Source: Acidimicrobiia bacterium (GTDB taxonomy: Bacteria > Actinomycetota > Acidimicrobiia > Spongiisociales > SHLN01). Taken from it: a stretch of 22,830 nt of DNA. Below, in pieces: positions 1 through 8,017 of the stretch (position 1 is the first letter of the stretch; the number at the start of each line of letters is the position of its first letter). Below the pieces are notes generated by a model, which was not told the origin of the DNA, ran no database searches, and worked only from the letters and a program-made list of their open reading frames with translations. The translations under genes were made by a program, and so were the position numbers. The stretch is from positions 1 through 22,830 of the forward strand of contig SHLN01000007.1 in the NCBI GenBank assembly GCA_004283105.1. Reading direction: 5' to 3'.

Positions 1-49
1 CCCGGACACCGGCAGCGGACCAGGCTCGTCGGAGGCGACCGTCAGCCAC
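1..49 (-). CDS. Possible 5' end of a downstream gene, perhaps a sensor kinase (partial)
   Basis: A GTG on the minus strand at 49-47 overlaps the last codons of the response regulator and opens a frame that stays open to the window edge. It would begin V-A-D-G-R-L-R-R-A-W, a short basic N-terminus. OmpR-type regulators are commonly followed by their histidine kinase with overlapping ends, so a cognate kinase is the natural guess. Only about 16 codons are visible and none is diagnostic, so this is inference from context. Confidence 0.25.
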   Translation of the reverse strand, partial: MADGRLRRAWSAAGVR

Positions 50-719
50 GGTGCTCGACCAGCCGGTACCCGGCGCCACGTACCGTCTCGATGTGCTTGC
101 GGGCGTAGGGAACGTCGATCTTCTTGCGCAGGTAGCGGATGTAGACCTCGACGATGTTCACGTCACCCTCATAAGCCCAATCCCAGCAGGACTCGAGGAT
201 CTCCGTCTTGGAGACCACATCGCCGGGATGCCGCATGAACAGCTCCATGATCGACATCTCCGTCGGTGTGAGGGCAACCGGCTCGCCGTCGACCGTGAAC
301 TGCCGCTTGGCAGGGTCGAGCACCAGGTCACCGAGGGAGAGGACGGCCGGCCGGGACCCCGCCCCCCGCCGCATGAGCGCCCGCAGGTGGGCAACGAGCA
401 CCACGAAGGAAAACGGCTTTCTCAGGTAATCGTCCGCCCCGGTGTCGAGGGCCTCGGCCTCGTCGTACTCGCCGTCCTTGGCGGTCAGCATGAGAATGGG
501 CACCCAGTTCGATTGCGCCCGCAGCTCGGCACATACCCGGTAGCCGTTGAGCTTGGGGAGCATGATGTCGAGAACGACCGCGTTGTACGTGTTGGTGGTC
601 GCCATCTGCAGGCCGAGCTCACCATCGCCGGCGACGTCGACAACGAACCCCTCACGTTCGAGCCCACGCTTGAGGTAGGAGGCAAGCTCGACTTCGTCTT
701 CAACAACCAGAATCCGCAC
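42..719 (-). CDS. OmpR/PhoB-family two-component response regulator
   Basis: This is a DNA-binding response regulator of 225 aa. The receiver domain (about residues 1-115) has the acidic pocket E7-D8, the phospho-acceptor D51 in VVLDIMLP, T79 and K101 in the RKPF motif. The C-terminal winged helix (about 125-222) ends in the typical IRYLRKKI...ETVRGAGYRL segment that contacts DNA. I chose the GTG at 719 because AAGGAG lies 8 nt upstream and because residue 1 then begins the VRILVVEDE strand. An upstream in-frame ATG at 761 would add 14 residues that do not belong to the fold. It is transcribed divergently from the secreted protease at 915, with 195 bp between them. The paired kinase is probably just left of the window. 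Its target genes cannot be read from the sequence; the neighbouring surface protease and serpin are candidates by position only. Confidence 0.95.
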   Translation of the reverse strand: MRILVVEDEVELASYLKRGLEREGFVVDVAGDGELGLQMATTNTYNAVVLDIMLPKLNGYRVCAELRAQSNWVPILMLTAKDGEYDEAEALDTGADDYLRKPFSFVVLVAHLRALMRRGAGSRPAVLSLGDLVLDPAKRQFTVDGEPVALTPTEMSIMELFMRHPGDVVSKTEILESCWDWAYEGDVNIVEVYIRYLRKKIDVPYARKHIETVRGAGYRLVEHRG

Positions 720-914
720 GAAGAGTGCTCCTTGTCTGCGGCCTATCCCCCATGCTGCCACTCCGGTAGGAGCGGCGACGCCACGAGGAGTGGGGGCTGT
801 TCCTCAGTCTCTGCCGCCGAAGCTGAACGCCACCTGAAAACGGCGGGCCCCTCCCGCTACCCGCTCCCCGCCCGGGCTGTGAGAGGATTGGCTGGTGAAG
901 CTTGGAGGATTCCC

Positions 915-2483
915 ATGAGCGGCCGGATGAAACTGGCCGTCGTAGTGCTGCTCGTGGCCGGCGCCTGCAGTGGTGGCGATGCCGAGACCATCCCGCCCGG
1001 AACGACGACATCGCCGCCGACGACAGCTAGCACCACAACGTCGACCTCAACCTCCGTCCCCCCGGCCACCATCACCTCCACAGTGGATGGGAGAGTGGGC
1101 CCGGACACCGAGTCGGTGGCAGCTGCCACGGTGCAGATCCTTCAGCTCGATTCGAGCAGCGGAAACCTCGAGCCCGGCTGCTTCTCGGGATCGGGCACGA
1201 TCATCAACGCCGACGGCCTCATACTCACGAACGCCCACGTTGTAGAGGTCGACCAGGTGTGCCCGTACGACACGATCGGCGTTGCCGTTCTCGAACGCAC
1301 CGACCAGGCACCAGACCTCCGGTACATCGCCGACCTTCTCGTCCTGGATCCCGCACTCGACCTGGCGGTGATTCGGATTGCGGCCGACATGGACGGCGCC
1401 GCCGTCGACGTCGACCTCCCGTTCATGGCGCTCGGCGACTCCCAGGATGTCGATCTCGGGGATCAGCTCCGGGTGCTCGGATATCCAGGAATTGGCGGTG
1501 ACACCATCACGCTCACGAGCGGAACCGTCAGTGGCTTCACAGAGGAGCGTGACATCGACGGCCGGGCCTGGATCAAGACCGACGCCACCATCTCGGGCGG
1601 CAACAGCGGCGGATCGGCGGTGGATGCCTCCGGCGCCCTGGTCGGCGTGCCGACCATCGCCGGTTCGGGAGCCAATGTCGACCCGACCGACTGCCGGGTG
1701 ATCCAGGACACGAACGGGGACGGCCGCCTGGACGATGACGACACATGTATCCCTATCGGAGGATTCATCAACGGTGTCCGGCCCATCAACCTGGCCGTGC
1801 CGCTCATCGCCGAGGCAGAGACCGCGATACCCATCTCTCTCGATACCACCACCACGCCCACCACCATCGGCCCGGTCCTCGACGCCGCATTCGGTCCAAT
1901 CTCGTTTTCAACTGGAGTCACGGCGAACGACGAGCCAATCAACGATGTCGACTTCATCCCGAGCGGCACCGCCGAACGGGTGTGCGGATTCTGGGACTAC
2001 GACGGGATGGCCGATGGGCTCAGCTTCGACGCCTTCTGGTACTTGGATCAGGAGTTCATCGAGGATGCCAGCTTCATCGACTCCGAGTGGTTTGGTGGAG
2101 CGACCGGCAACTGGTGGGTGTGCTTCATCTCGCCGGAGGGCCCGCTGGCGGACGGCGTGTACGAGTTGCTGCTCAACATCGAGGGCGAGACGGCCTCGGG
2201 TGAGGCGATCATTATCGGCGGCGACCATCCACCGCGAACATTCGAGATCGTCAACGACACCGGCGACGACATCTGCTTTCTCCTCATCTCCCTCTCGGAA
2301 GCCCAGGACTGGGGCTCGGACGAACTGGGCGAGACCGAGGTCATCTCGGCGGGAGCCTCGCGGATCTTCGAGGTGCCGGGCGCCTACTACGACATCCAGG
2401 CATTCGATTGCAGTCTCAATCTGGTGGCGGAGGAGTTCTTCCTGGATCTGAACGACTCACAGGTCTACACCGTCACCGGGTGA
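915..2483 (+). CDS. Secreted lipoprotein trypsin-like serine protease (S1/HtrA-type) with EF-hand-like insert
   Basis: A 522-aa predicted surface protease. The signal peptide ends in a lipobox-like AGAC with Cys18, followed by a Thr/Ser/Pro-rich linker (about 25-55). The protease domain (about 60-300) carries the full catalytic triad: H108 in TNAHVV, D149 in LDLAVI and S231 in GGNSGGS. Between the catalytic Ser and the last protease strands is an acidic loop, D265-D276, of the DxNxDGxxDxDD calcium-binding type, flanked by Cys residues. The last 220 residues or so are acidic, look beta-rich and contain several Cys; I do not recognise them, and there is no PDZ domain. The start is the ATG at 915, with GGAGGA shortly upstream. 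The frame is open back to position 51, but that extension is antisense to the response regulator and is rejected. A serpin gene follows 80 bp downstream on the same strand. Catalytic competence is well supported; the substrate is unknown. Confidence 0.9.
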   Translation: MSGRMKLAVVVLLVAGACSGGDAETIPPGTTTSPPTTASTTTSTSTSVPPATITSTVDGRVGPDTESVAAATVQILQLDSSSGNLEPGCFSGSGTIINADGLILTNAHVVEVDQVCPYDTIGVAVLERTDQAPDLRYIADLLVLDPALDLAVIRIAADMDGAAVDVDLPFMALGDSQDVDLGDQLRVLGYPGIGGDTITLTSGTVSGFTEERDIDGRAWIKTDATISGGNSGGSAVDASGALVGVPTIAGSGANVDPTDCRVIQDTNGDGRLDDDDTCIPIGGFINGVRPINLAVPLIAEAETAIPISLDTTTTPTTIGPVLDAAFGPISFSTGVTANDEPINDVDFIPSGTAERVCGFWDYDGMADGLSFDAFWYLDQEFIEDASFIDSEWFGGATGNWWVCFISPEGPLADGVYELLLNIEGETASGEAIIIGGDHPPRTFEIVNDTGDDICFLLISLSEAQDWGSDELGETEVISAGASRIFEVPGAYYDIQAFDCSLNLVAEEFFLDLNDSQVYTVTG

Positions 2484-2504
2484 ATCGGCCATCGGCCATC
2501 TGCC
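2484..2504. repeat. Heptamer tandem repeat, 3 copies
   Basis: Directly after the protease stop codon the sequence reads ATCGGCC, ATCGGCC, ATCTGCC: three head-to-tail 7-bp units with one mismatch in the third. It is one of several 7-bp-period arrays at gene ends in this window. Confidence 0.7.
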
Positions 2505-2563
2505 CGAACGCCTGGTTGCGATGGCGGGAACTTCGGCCGTCAGTCGAGCGTCTCAGGGGCATG

Positions 2564-3910
2564 ATGAACACCAGGATTCTTGCTGCCCTCATTGCCCTTG
2601 CCATGGTTGCGGCCGCCTGCGGATCGACCGGCGACGCTGCAACGACCACGACGACCGGCGGTACCACCGTGACCTCCATTGATGACCCCGGAAACCGGAC
2701 CGAAGCGTTCCAGCCCGGGGATATCGTCCGGGTCGACCTTCCCCGCGCCGAATCGGCGGTGACCGCTGCCGACATAGCGGCTGTCGTAGCCGCCGATGCC
2801 GAGTTCGGCCTCGATCTGTTCGAGCTCGTCGCCGCCGACGACAACCTCCTGATCTCGCCATATTCCGTCGCGACAGCGCTCTCCATGCTGTATCCAGGAG
2901 CACGGGGTGCCACCGCCGAGGAGATCGCAGACGTTCTCAACCTGACGGTGGACGACGAGACCTTGCACGCCGTGCGAGCTCACATCGAAGACGCTCTGGC
3001 CACTCCGCCGCCTCCTATGGGCGACGAAGACACTCGCGAGCCGTTCACCATTCGGCCCGCCAACTCCGCCTGGGGACAGGGCGGCTATCCGTTCCTGGAG
3101 GAGTACCTCACGGTTCTGGCCGAGAACTACGGTGCGGGCCTGCGCCTGCTCGACTACCTCGGTGACCCCGCCGGGTCGCGGGCCATCATCAATCAGTGGG
3201 TCGAGGAGGCGACCGAGGATCGGATCAAGGACCTGATCCCCGAGGGCGCCATCACCGTCGACACCCGGCTGTCTCTGGTGAATGCCATCTGGTTCTACGC
3301 CAACTGGTTTGAACAGTTCGATCCGGCGTTGACGGCAACGGGCTCCTTCACGCTGCTCGATGGATCGCAGGTCGAGGTTCCGCTCATGCACGCCAACCGG
3401 CGCATGGCCTATGCCTCGGGCGATCTCTTCGACGCCGTCCGGCTGCCGTATGCCGGAGACGCCGCCATGGTGGTGCTGCTCCCGAAGGCAGGATCACCGG
3501 CCGAGCTGGCCGCCCGGTTGACCCCGGCGAACCTCGACCTCGCCTGGTCCGACTACCGCGTCGATCTCACGCTGCCCTCTTTTGAGTTCGAGGCCGAGGT
3601 CGGTCTCAGTGATGCCCTCAAGGCGCTCGGCATGCCGACGGCATTCGTGGCGCCAGGCCCGGATAGTGGGGCCGACCTCACCGGGATCACGGCAGCCCGT
3701 GAGCTGTACGTCTCCGACGCATTCCACAAGACGTTCATCAAGCTGGACGAGGAAGGCACCGAAGCGGCCGCGGCCACCGCCATCATCATCTCGCTCGAGT
3801 CGGCACCCCCACCTGCCACCTTCACCGCAGACCGGCCCTTCCTGTTCTACATCGAGCACTCGTCGACCGGCGAAATGCTCTTCCTCGGCCAGGTGACGAA
3901 CCCCGCGTAG
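2564..3910 (+). CDS. Lipoprotein serpin (inhibitory type)
   Basis: A 448-aa serine protease inhibitor of the serpin family. The signal peptide ends at AAAC (Cys19), and a Thr-rich linker tethers the serpin fold to the membrane. Family landmarks are NLLISPYSVATALSML (helix B), the LVNAIWFYANW segment of sheet A, and the C-terminal F-x-A-D-R-P-F-L-F strand. The reactive-centre hinge at 396-406 reads E-E-G-T-E-A-A-A-A-T-A, with Gly at P15, Thr at P14, small residues at P12-P9 and Thr at P8; this is the pattern of serpins that insert their loop and trap proteases. Counting from the hinge puts the scissile bond at Glu412-Ser413. ATGs at 2561 and 2564 are adjacent; AGGGG at 2555-2559 suits the second better. 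The gene follows the lipoprotein protease on the same strand, 80 bp downstream. Bacterial serpins are known but uncommon. Confidence 0.95.
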   Translation: MNTRILAALIALAMVAAACGSTGDAATTTTTGGTTVTSIDDPGNRTEAFQPGDIVRVDLPRAESAVTAADIAAVVAADAEFGLDLFELVAADDNLLISPYSVATALSMLYPGARGATAEEIADVLNLTVDDETLHAVRAHIEDALATPPPPMGDEDTREPFTIRPANSAWGQGGYPFLEEYLTVLAENYGAGLRLLDYLGDPAGSRAIINQWVEEATEDRIKDLIPEGAITVDTRLSLVNAIWFYANWFEQFDPALTATGSFTLLDGSQVEVPLMHANRRMAYASGDLFDAVRLPYAGDAAMVVLLPKAGSPAELAARLTPANLDLAWSDYRVDLTLPSFEFEAEVGLSDALKALGMPTAFVAPGPDSGADLTGITAARELYVSDAFHKTFIKLDEEGTEAAAATAIIISLESAPPPATFTADRPFLFYIEHSSTGEMLFLGQVTNPA

Positions 3911-3921
3911 CAGCTACCCCT

Positions 3922-3957
3922 CCCGGTGGGTGTGGTCAGGGGTGGGGTGACACCGGG
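3922..3957. terminator. Possible bidirectional hairpin between convergent genes
   Basis: CCCGGTG (3922-3928) and CACCGGG (3951-3957) are perfect complements separated by 22 nt of G-rich sequence. The structure lies between the serpin stop and the convergent MFS stop. There is no U-tract, so a terminator role is only a suggestion from position. Confidence 0.3.
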
Positions 3958-3983
3958 TTCCCGTGCTCTTGGGTTGGCCTATG

Positions 3984-4018
3984 ACAACGAACCAGGAACT
4001 AGGAACGAGGAACCAGGG
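3984..4018. repeat. Heptamer tandem repeat, about 5 copies
   Basis: Five consecutive 7-bp units read ACAACGA, ACCAGGA, ACTAGGA, ACGAGGA, ACCAGGG, with consensus ACnAGGA. The array runs into the 3' end of the MFS gene. The CTA in the third and fourth units is that gene's stop codon on the minus strand, and the last few codons come from the repeat. Confidence 0.7.
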
Positions 4019-5156
4019 ACTCCCTGTCCCACAGCGCAAACAGACCGAGGCCGACCACGACGAACCCAGCGGCGGTCAGAAACATCGCGTCGTAGCTGAA
4101 CCAGCGGATCGTTACTCCGAGAATCGGGCCGCCGACGAGCGTCCCCACGTCGAAGAGGCCGGTGTAAACGGCCATAGCCGCCCCGCGTTCGGCTACCCGG
4201 GCCCTCGTGATGGTGAGGGCATAGAGGATGGGAAACGTGTAGCCATGACCGGTTCCACACAGCACGCCGGCCAGAGCGACAGCCGAGTCGGTGGTGGCTC
4301 CCGACAACACCACGAGTCCCGCCGCCAGGAACAACATGGCGGGCATCAGCGCCCGCTTCGGACCGATCCGATCGGGGACCCACCCGAGGGTGAGGCGGAG
4401 CGTGATCGCCGTCCCGGCATAGAAAGCGAAGAACAATCCGACCGATCCAACCCCGGTCTCATTGACGAATGTCTTGAGGAACGTGAAGTAGGCGGTGAGC
4501 ACGAACGAGAACACGAAGGTGATCCACCACAACGGAAGCAGGTGGATTCCGGTAATCGATTCGACGAATCCCCTGGCGGGTGGTTGCTCAGACAGGTGAG
4601 GGGCATCTCGAAGTGGAAGCGACAACAGCAGGGAGGAGAGGGCAAATCCGGCGGCGACGAGAAAGAACACATCGAAGTCCCACCGATTCAGGACGACATC
4701 GCCCAGCACGCCGGCAAGGGCGATAGGAAGCATGCCGGAGACTCCGAACAGCGCCAGTCCCTGAGTCCGTTTCCGCTCGGGAACCCAATCGGCTGCGAAG
4801 GTGAACAGCACCGTGAAGAGGATCGCCTCGGATAGGCCGTGCACGATCCGGATGGCATAGACCCATCCGTCGATCTGCTCGATCGTCAAGTAGAGCAGCA
4901 GGGCGACGAGGTTGAGCCCGTTCCCAAACAGGATGAGCGGGCGCCTCCCGCGCTGATCCATGAGCCGGCCGACCACCGGACGGACGAGGATGGAGGCCAC
5001 GGCGGCGAAGCCGACGATGAGCCCAATGATGACCTCGGTCGCTCCCAGATCCTCGAGGAAGCCGGGGAAGTGAATGAAGAGGGCAAACGCCATTCCGTGG
5101 GTGAAGGTGGCAAGGGACGCCAGCACAAACGGCCGGCTGAGCAGCTTCTCGGGCAC
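3999..5156 (-). CDS. Major facilitator superfamily transporter
   Basis: A 385-aa integral membrane permease with about 12 hydrophobic segments. MFS motif A lies in the loop after TM2 (G-R-L-M-D-Q-R-G-R-R-P), with a degenerate second copy after TM8 (G-W-V-P-D-R-I-G-P-K-R). The substrate cannot be inferred; the sequence resembles the drug/sugar efflux-like MFS proteins of roughly 390 aa. The start is the GTG at 5156, with AGGGA 7 nt upstream. It lies 38 bp downstream of the CorC-like gene on the same strand and is probably co-transcribed. The C-terminal residues S-L-V-P-R-S and the stop lie inside a heptamer tandem repeat, so the natural terminus may have been altered. Confidence 0.9.
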   Translation of the reverse strand: MPEKLLSRPFVLASLATFTHGMAFALFIHFPGFLEDLGATEVIIGLIVGFAAVASILVRPVVGRLMDQRGRRPLILFGNGLNLVALLLYLTIEQIDGWVYAIRIVHGLSEAILFTVLFTFAADWVPERKRTQGLALFGVSGMLPIALAGVLGDVVLNRWDFDVFFLVAAGFALSSLLLSLPLRDAPHLSEQPPARGFVESITGIHLLPLWWITFVFSFVLTAYFTFLKTFVNETGVGSVGLFFAFYAGTAITLRLTLGWVPDRIGPKRALMPAMLFLAAGLVVLSGATTDSAVALAGVLCGTGHGYTFPILYALTITRARVAERGAAMAVYTGLFDVGTLVGGPILGVTIRWFSYDAMFLTAAGFVVVGLGLFALWDRESLVPRS

Positions 5157-5194
5157 TCAGCTATCCCTGCACCGGCACCGCGGCCAGGTCCTCA

Positions 5195-6436
5195 TCACCG
5201 TTCGACCGGACCGATCTCCACTCGGAGCACCCGTCGCCGACTTGCCGCGGTCACCGTCATGACCTGGTCGGCCACCCTGGCCGTCTCGCCGACCCTGGGA
5301 ATGCGACCGATGAGCCCGAGGACGAGGCCCCCCACCGTGTTCCAATCACCCTCAGGTAGTTGGCGACCGAGAACGGCCTCGAGATCGACAACCGGGACCC
5401 GAGCGTCGACTAGCCAGCGGTCGGGACCGATCTCCTGGATGGTGGTGGGCCGATCCTCGCCCTCGTCGGCGACCTCGCCGACCAGCTCCTCGACGACATC
5501 CTCGATGGTGACGATGCCGGCGGTGCCGCCGTGCTCGTCGACGGCAACGGCGAAATGCAGGCCGGACCGCTGCATCTCCCGCAGCAACTCCAGAACTCGC
5601 TTGCTCTCCGGCACGACCAACACGTCACGAGCGAGCCGGCCAACGGCTTCGTCGTTCCCTTCCGCCAGGTGGCGAGCGAGGTCGCGCATCCGAACCACTC
5701 CTGATATCTCATCCGGATTTCCGCCGTGGAGGGGAAGGCGCCGGTGGCCCGACTCGATGGCCATTTCGAGGGCCCGGCGGGCCGGAGTGTCGGCCGAGAC
5801 GGATACCACGTCGATACGCGGCACGAGAATCTCATCCACACGCTGATCCCCGACACGGAAGGCCCGCTCCATGAGCTCGAGATCGCTGGCGGCGATCTCG
5901 CCGCTCTCGGCAGCCTGCGCGGCGAGGAGGCGCAGTTCTTCCTCCGTGACACCGGCGGTACCGGCGATTCCCTGGCCGGGTGCCTGTACATCGGCGAACC
6001 AGATGAGCAGCGACACGACCGGATGGAGCGCCGTCTTGAGGACGGCGACCACCGGGGTCACCCATCGGGCCACTCGCAGCGGGTGGCGGACGGCATACGT
6101 CTTCGGGATGGCCTCGGCATACACGAACATGACGAGCGTGAGCACGATCGAAGCAAGCGTGATCCCCAGGCTGCCAAACCAGCGCTCGGCGAGGAGCCCG
6201 GTGACGGTGGCAGCCCCGATCTGCACGAGGAGCACAGTGAGGAGCACGGTGTTCATTACCCGGGGCAGATCCTCGACCAGTTTCAAGAGACGGCGGGCGC
6301 CGGCATCACCGTCTTCTGCCAGCACCTCGACCGCACTCCGCCGCACCCGGAGCAGGGCCGCTTCGGCCGCACCGAGGTACACGGCGATTCCGAGCAGAAC
6401 CGCCAGGAGAACGATGAGCGGAACGTGTTCAGCCAT
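5195..6436 (-). CDS. CNNM/CorC-family protein (DUF21 membrane domain, CBS pair, CorC_HlyC domain)
   Basis: A 413-aa member of the family often annotated as hemolysin C or magnesium/cobalt efflux protein. In order: a DUF21/CNNM transmembrane domain (about 1-165) with the conserved EAIPKTYAVRHP segment; a CBS pair (about 200-320) with the V-P-R-I-D-V-V entry motif and D-E-H-G-G-T-A-G-I-V-T-I-E-D in the second CBS; and a C-terminal CorC_HlyC domain (about 330-410). Bacterial relatives are Mg2+ transporters or regulators controlled by adenine nucleotide binding to the CBS domains. The start is the ATG at 6436. No Shine-Dalgarno sequence is visible, but TATCGT lies at 6448-6443, six nt before the start, which would suit a leaderless transcript. 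The MFS gene follows after 38 bp. Confidence 0.92.
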   Translation of the reverse strand: MAEHVPLIVLLAVLLGIAVYLGAAEAALLRVRRSAVEVLAEDGDAGARRLLKLVEDLPRVMNTVLLTVLLVQIGAATVTGLLAERWFGSLGITLASIVLTLVMFVYAEAIPKTYAVRHPLRVARWVTPVVAVLKTALHPVVSLLIWFADVQAPGQGIAGTAGVTEEELRLLAAQAAESGEIAASDLELMERAFRVGDQRVDEILVPRIDVVSVSADTPARRALEMAIESGHRRLPLHGGNPDEISGVVRMRDLARHLAEGNDEAVGRLARDVLVVPESKRVLELLREMQRSGLHFAVAVDEHGGTAGIVTIEDVVEELVGEVADEGEDRPTTIQEIGPDRWLVDARVPVVDLEAVLGRQLPEGDWNTVGGLVLGLIGRIPRVGETARVADQVMTVTAASRRRVLRVEIGPVER

Positions 6437-6543
6437 TTACCAACGATACGCCGGGTCGGAAACCGTACGGGAAGCGGTTCCCCCCGCAGCCCGGAGCTTC
6501 CTCACCACCGAAAGCAGTGGAGCGGTCCCGGCCATGTCGTCTC

Positions 6544-7149
6544 TCAATCTGTGAACGTTTCATCCAATACAGCCTTGAGCCGCCGCTCGCCGGCCCCGAG
6601 GACGAACCACCACCAGCCGACGAGCAGCGCCGACACGGTCACCACCAGCAGGCTCGTCAGATAGGCCGCCGTCCACCCGCTTCCAGCCGCATCGAGGAAT
6701 GGAAGGCCGAGTGCCAGGCCGAACCCGTAGGTGAGAACTCCGAGCGCCGTGAAAAACAGCGTGACAAAGCTGAAGAACGAAAAACTCGACCCGAAGGCCG
6801 CCGTCACAATCTTCATGTCGTCGAGCGGGAACAGGTACCGCTCCTCCAACCCGGCGGCGACGAGGATCGGGTCCTCGAGGCGTGCGTTGATATAGCGCTC
6901 CAGGCGAGCGGCGTATTGGCGAGCGAAGATGAGGTACGAGGCGTCAAAGGCGGTTTGGACCGCTCCGTAGAGCGCCACGATCGGGACGAGCAGGAATGCT
7001 CCCTCCACCTCCCAGAACCCCACGACGAACAGTGCGATGGTGACAACGACCTGCAGCCGGATATCGGAGAAGAAGCGCTCGTGGTAGTAGCGGGTCATGC
7101 CACGCATGCGCCCGAGCTGATCTGAAGCGACTCTCAGGGTTGGATCCAT
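6544..7149 (-). CDS. Hypothetical membrane protein with about four transmembrane segments
   Basis: I do not recognise a family. The 201-aa product starts with a charged cytoplasmic-looking stretch, then has two adjacent hydrophobic segments (roughly residues 30-75). A soluble charged loop of about 50 residues contains E-R-Y-I-N-A-R-L-E-D, and two more hydrophobic segments follow (roughly 115-145 and 155-185). The overall look is of a small multi-spanning membrane protein with a central loop. I chose the ATG at 7149, which gives M-D-P-T-L-R-V-A-S-D. Upstream starts up to 7242 would overlap the divergent methyltransferase and add Arg/Gly-rich residues. No Shine-Dalgarno sequence is clear. It ends 107 bp before the CorC-like start on the same strand. 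Confidence 0.65.
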   Translation of the reverse strand: MDPTLRVASDQLGRMRGMTRYYHERFFSDIRLQVVVTIALFVVGFWEVEGAFLLVPIVALYGAVQTAFDASYLIFARQYAARLERYINARLEDPILVAAGLEERYLFPLDDMKIVTAAFGSSFSFFSFVTLFFTALGVLTYGFGLALGLPFLDAAGSGWTAAYLTSLLVVTVSALLVGWWWFVLGAGERRLKAVLDETFTD

Positions 7150-7198
7150 CAGGACGAGGCTACCCAAGTTCCACAACACGCGTCCTGTCGGTCCCCCA

Positions 7199-7216
7199 CC
7201 TAGCCTTCGTGCCATG
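7199..7216 (+). promoter_or_regulatory. Probable -10 element of a leaderless promoter before the methyltransferase
   Basis: CCTAGCCTTCGTGCCATG ends at the methyltransferase start codon. TAGCCT (7201-7206) fits an actinobacterial TANNNT -10 box and sits 7 nt before the ATG, so transcription would start at or next to the start codon. Nearly the same sequence precedes tryptophanase at 9862-9846. No convincing -35 was seen. Confidence 0.45.
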
Positions 7217-8011
7217 AGTCGGCCCGGCAACGAGGTGTACACCCATTCCCATCAGCCGGTCGTGCTGGCCTCCCACGGGAGCCGGACCGCCGAGGAAGCC
7301 GCCGCCTTCCTGCTCAATCACTTGACGCCCGGCATGCGGGTCCTCGATATCGGATGCGGGCCGGGCTCCATCACCATCGGCCTGGCCCGCTATGTCTCGC
7401 CGGGTGACACCATCGGTATCGACCAGTCGGAGGAGGCACTAGCCGCCGCCCGGAGGCTCGCCGACGAGGGCCGTGTCACCAGTGTGCGGTTCGAGCAGGC
7501 CGATGTGTACGAGCTTCCGTTCGAGGATGACAGCTTCGATGTCGTGTACGGCCATCAGATCCTCCAGCATCTTGCCGACCCGGTGGCGGCCCTGGTCGAG
7601 GCGAAGCGAGTGCTCCGTACTGGCGGGTACGTGGCGGTGCGCGACGCCGACTACGGGTCAATGACCCATCATCCCCACTCCCCGATGATCGGGCGATGGC
7701 TCGAGGCCTATCACGAAGTGGCCCGGGGCAACGGGGGCGAGCCGGATGCCGGCCGTCGGCTTCTCGAGTGGGTGCAGGCGGCCGGGTACGAACATGCTCA
7801 CGCGACCGCGTCCTCCTGGCTCTTCGCGACACCGGAGGAACGATCGGGTTGGGCGGAGCTATGGGCGGGTCGCCGCCTCGAGCAAACGGGGAGCGAGGCC
7901 CCGTACGGCGAGGACGCCGATGCCATACGCGAGGCCTTCCGAAGCTGGGCCGCCCACCCCGACGGCTGGTTCGCCTTCATCCACGGCGAGGTTCTGGCCC
8001 GGAAGCCCTGA
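7214..8011 (+). CDS. Class I SAM-dependent methyltransferase (UbiE/Methyltransf_11-like)
   Basis: A 265-aa Rossmann-fold methyltransferase. Motif I is V-L-D-I-G-C-G-P-G (residues 43-51), the acidic residue ending strand 2 is D70 in GIDQS, and the motif D-S-F-D-V-V-Y-G-H-Q-I-L-Q-H-L follows, then V-L-R-T-G-G for strand 5. The acceptor substrate is unknown; the sequence resembles the broad group of small-molecule methyltransferases labelled UbiE/COQ5-like. The C-terminal third has aromatic residues but no recognised domain. There is no Shine-Dalgarno sequence, and the preceding TAGCCT suggests leaderless expression. It is divergent from the membrane protein and convergent with the STAS-like gene, with only 6 bp between the two stops. 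Confidence 0.9.
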   Translation: MSRPGNEVYTHSHQPVVLASHGSRTAEEAAAFLLNHLTPGMRVLDIGCGPGSITIGLARYVSPGDTIGIDQSEEALAAARRLADEGRVTSVRFEQADVYELPFEDDSFDVVYGHQILQHLADPVAALVEAKRVLRTGGYVAVRDADYGSMTHHPHSPMIGRWLEAYHEVARGNGGEPDAGRRLLEWVQAAGYEHAHATASSWLFATPEERSGWAELWAGRRLEQTGSEAPYGEDADAIREAFRSWAAHPDGWFAFIHGEVLARKP

Positions 8012-8017
8012 CAGCGC

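Noticed and set aside
758..793. Inverted repeat CCACTCC/GGAGTGG between the response regulator and protease genes
   Set aside because: It has short arms 22 nt apart in GC-rich sequence and is not placed convincingly relative to a promoter.
51..914. Open frame upstream of the protease start, extending it to 810 aa
   Set aside because: It is antisense to a clear response regulator, and the lipoprotein signal peptide begins at 915 behind a good ribosome site.
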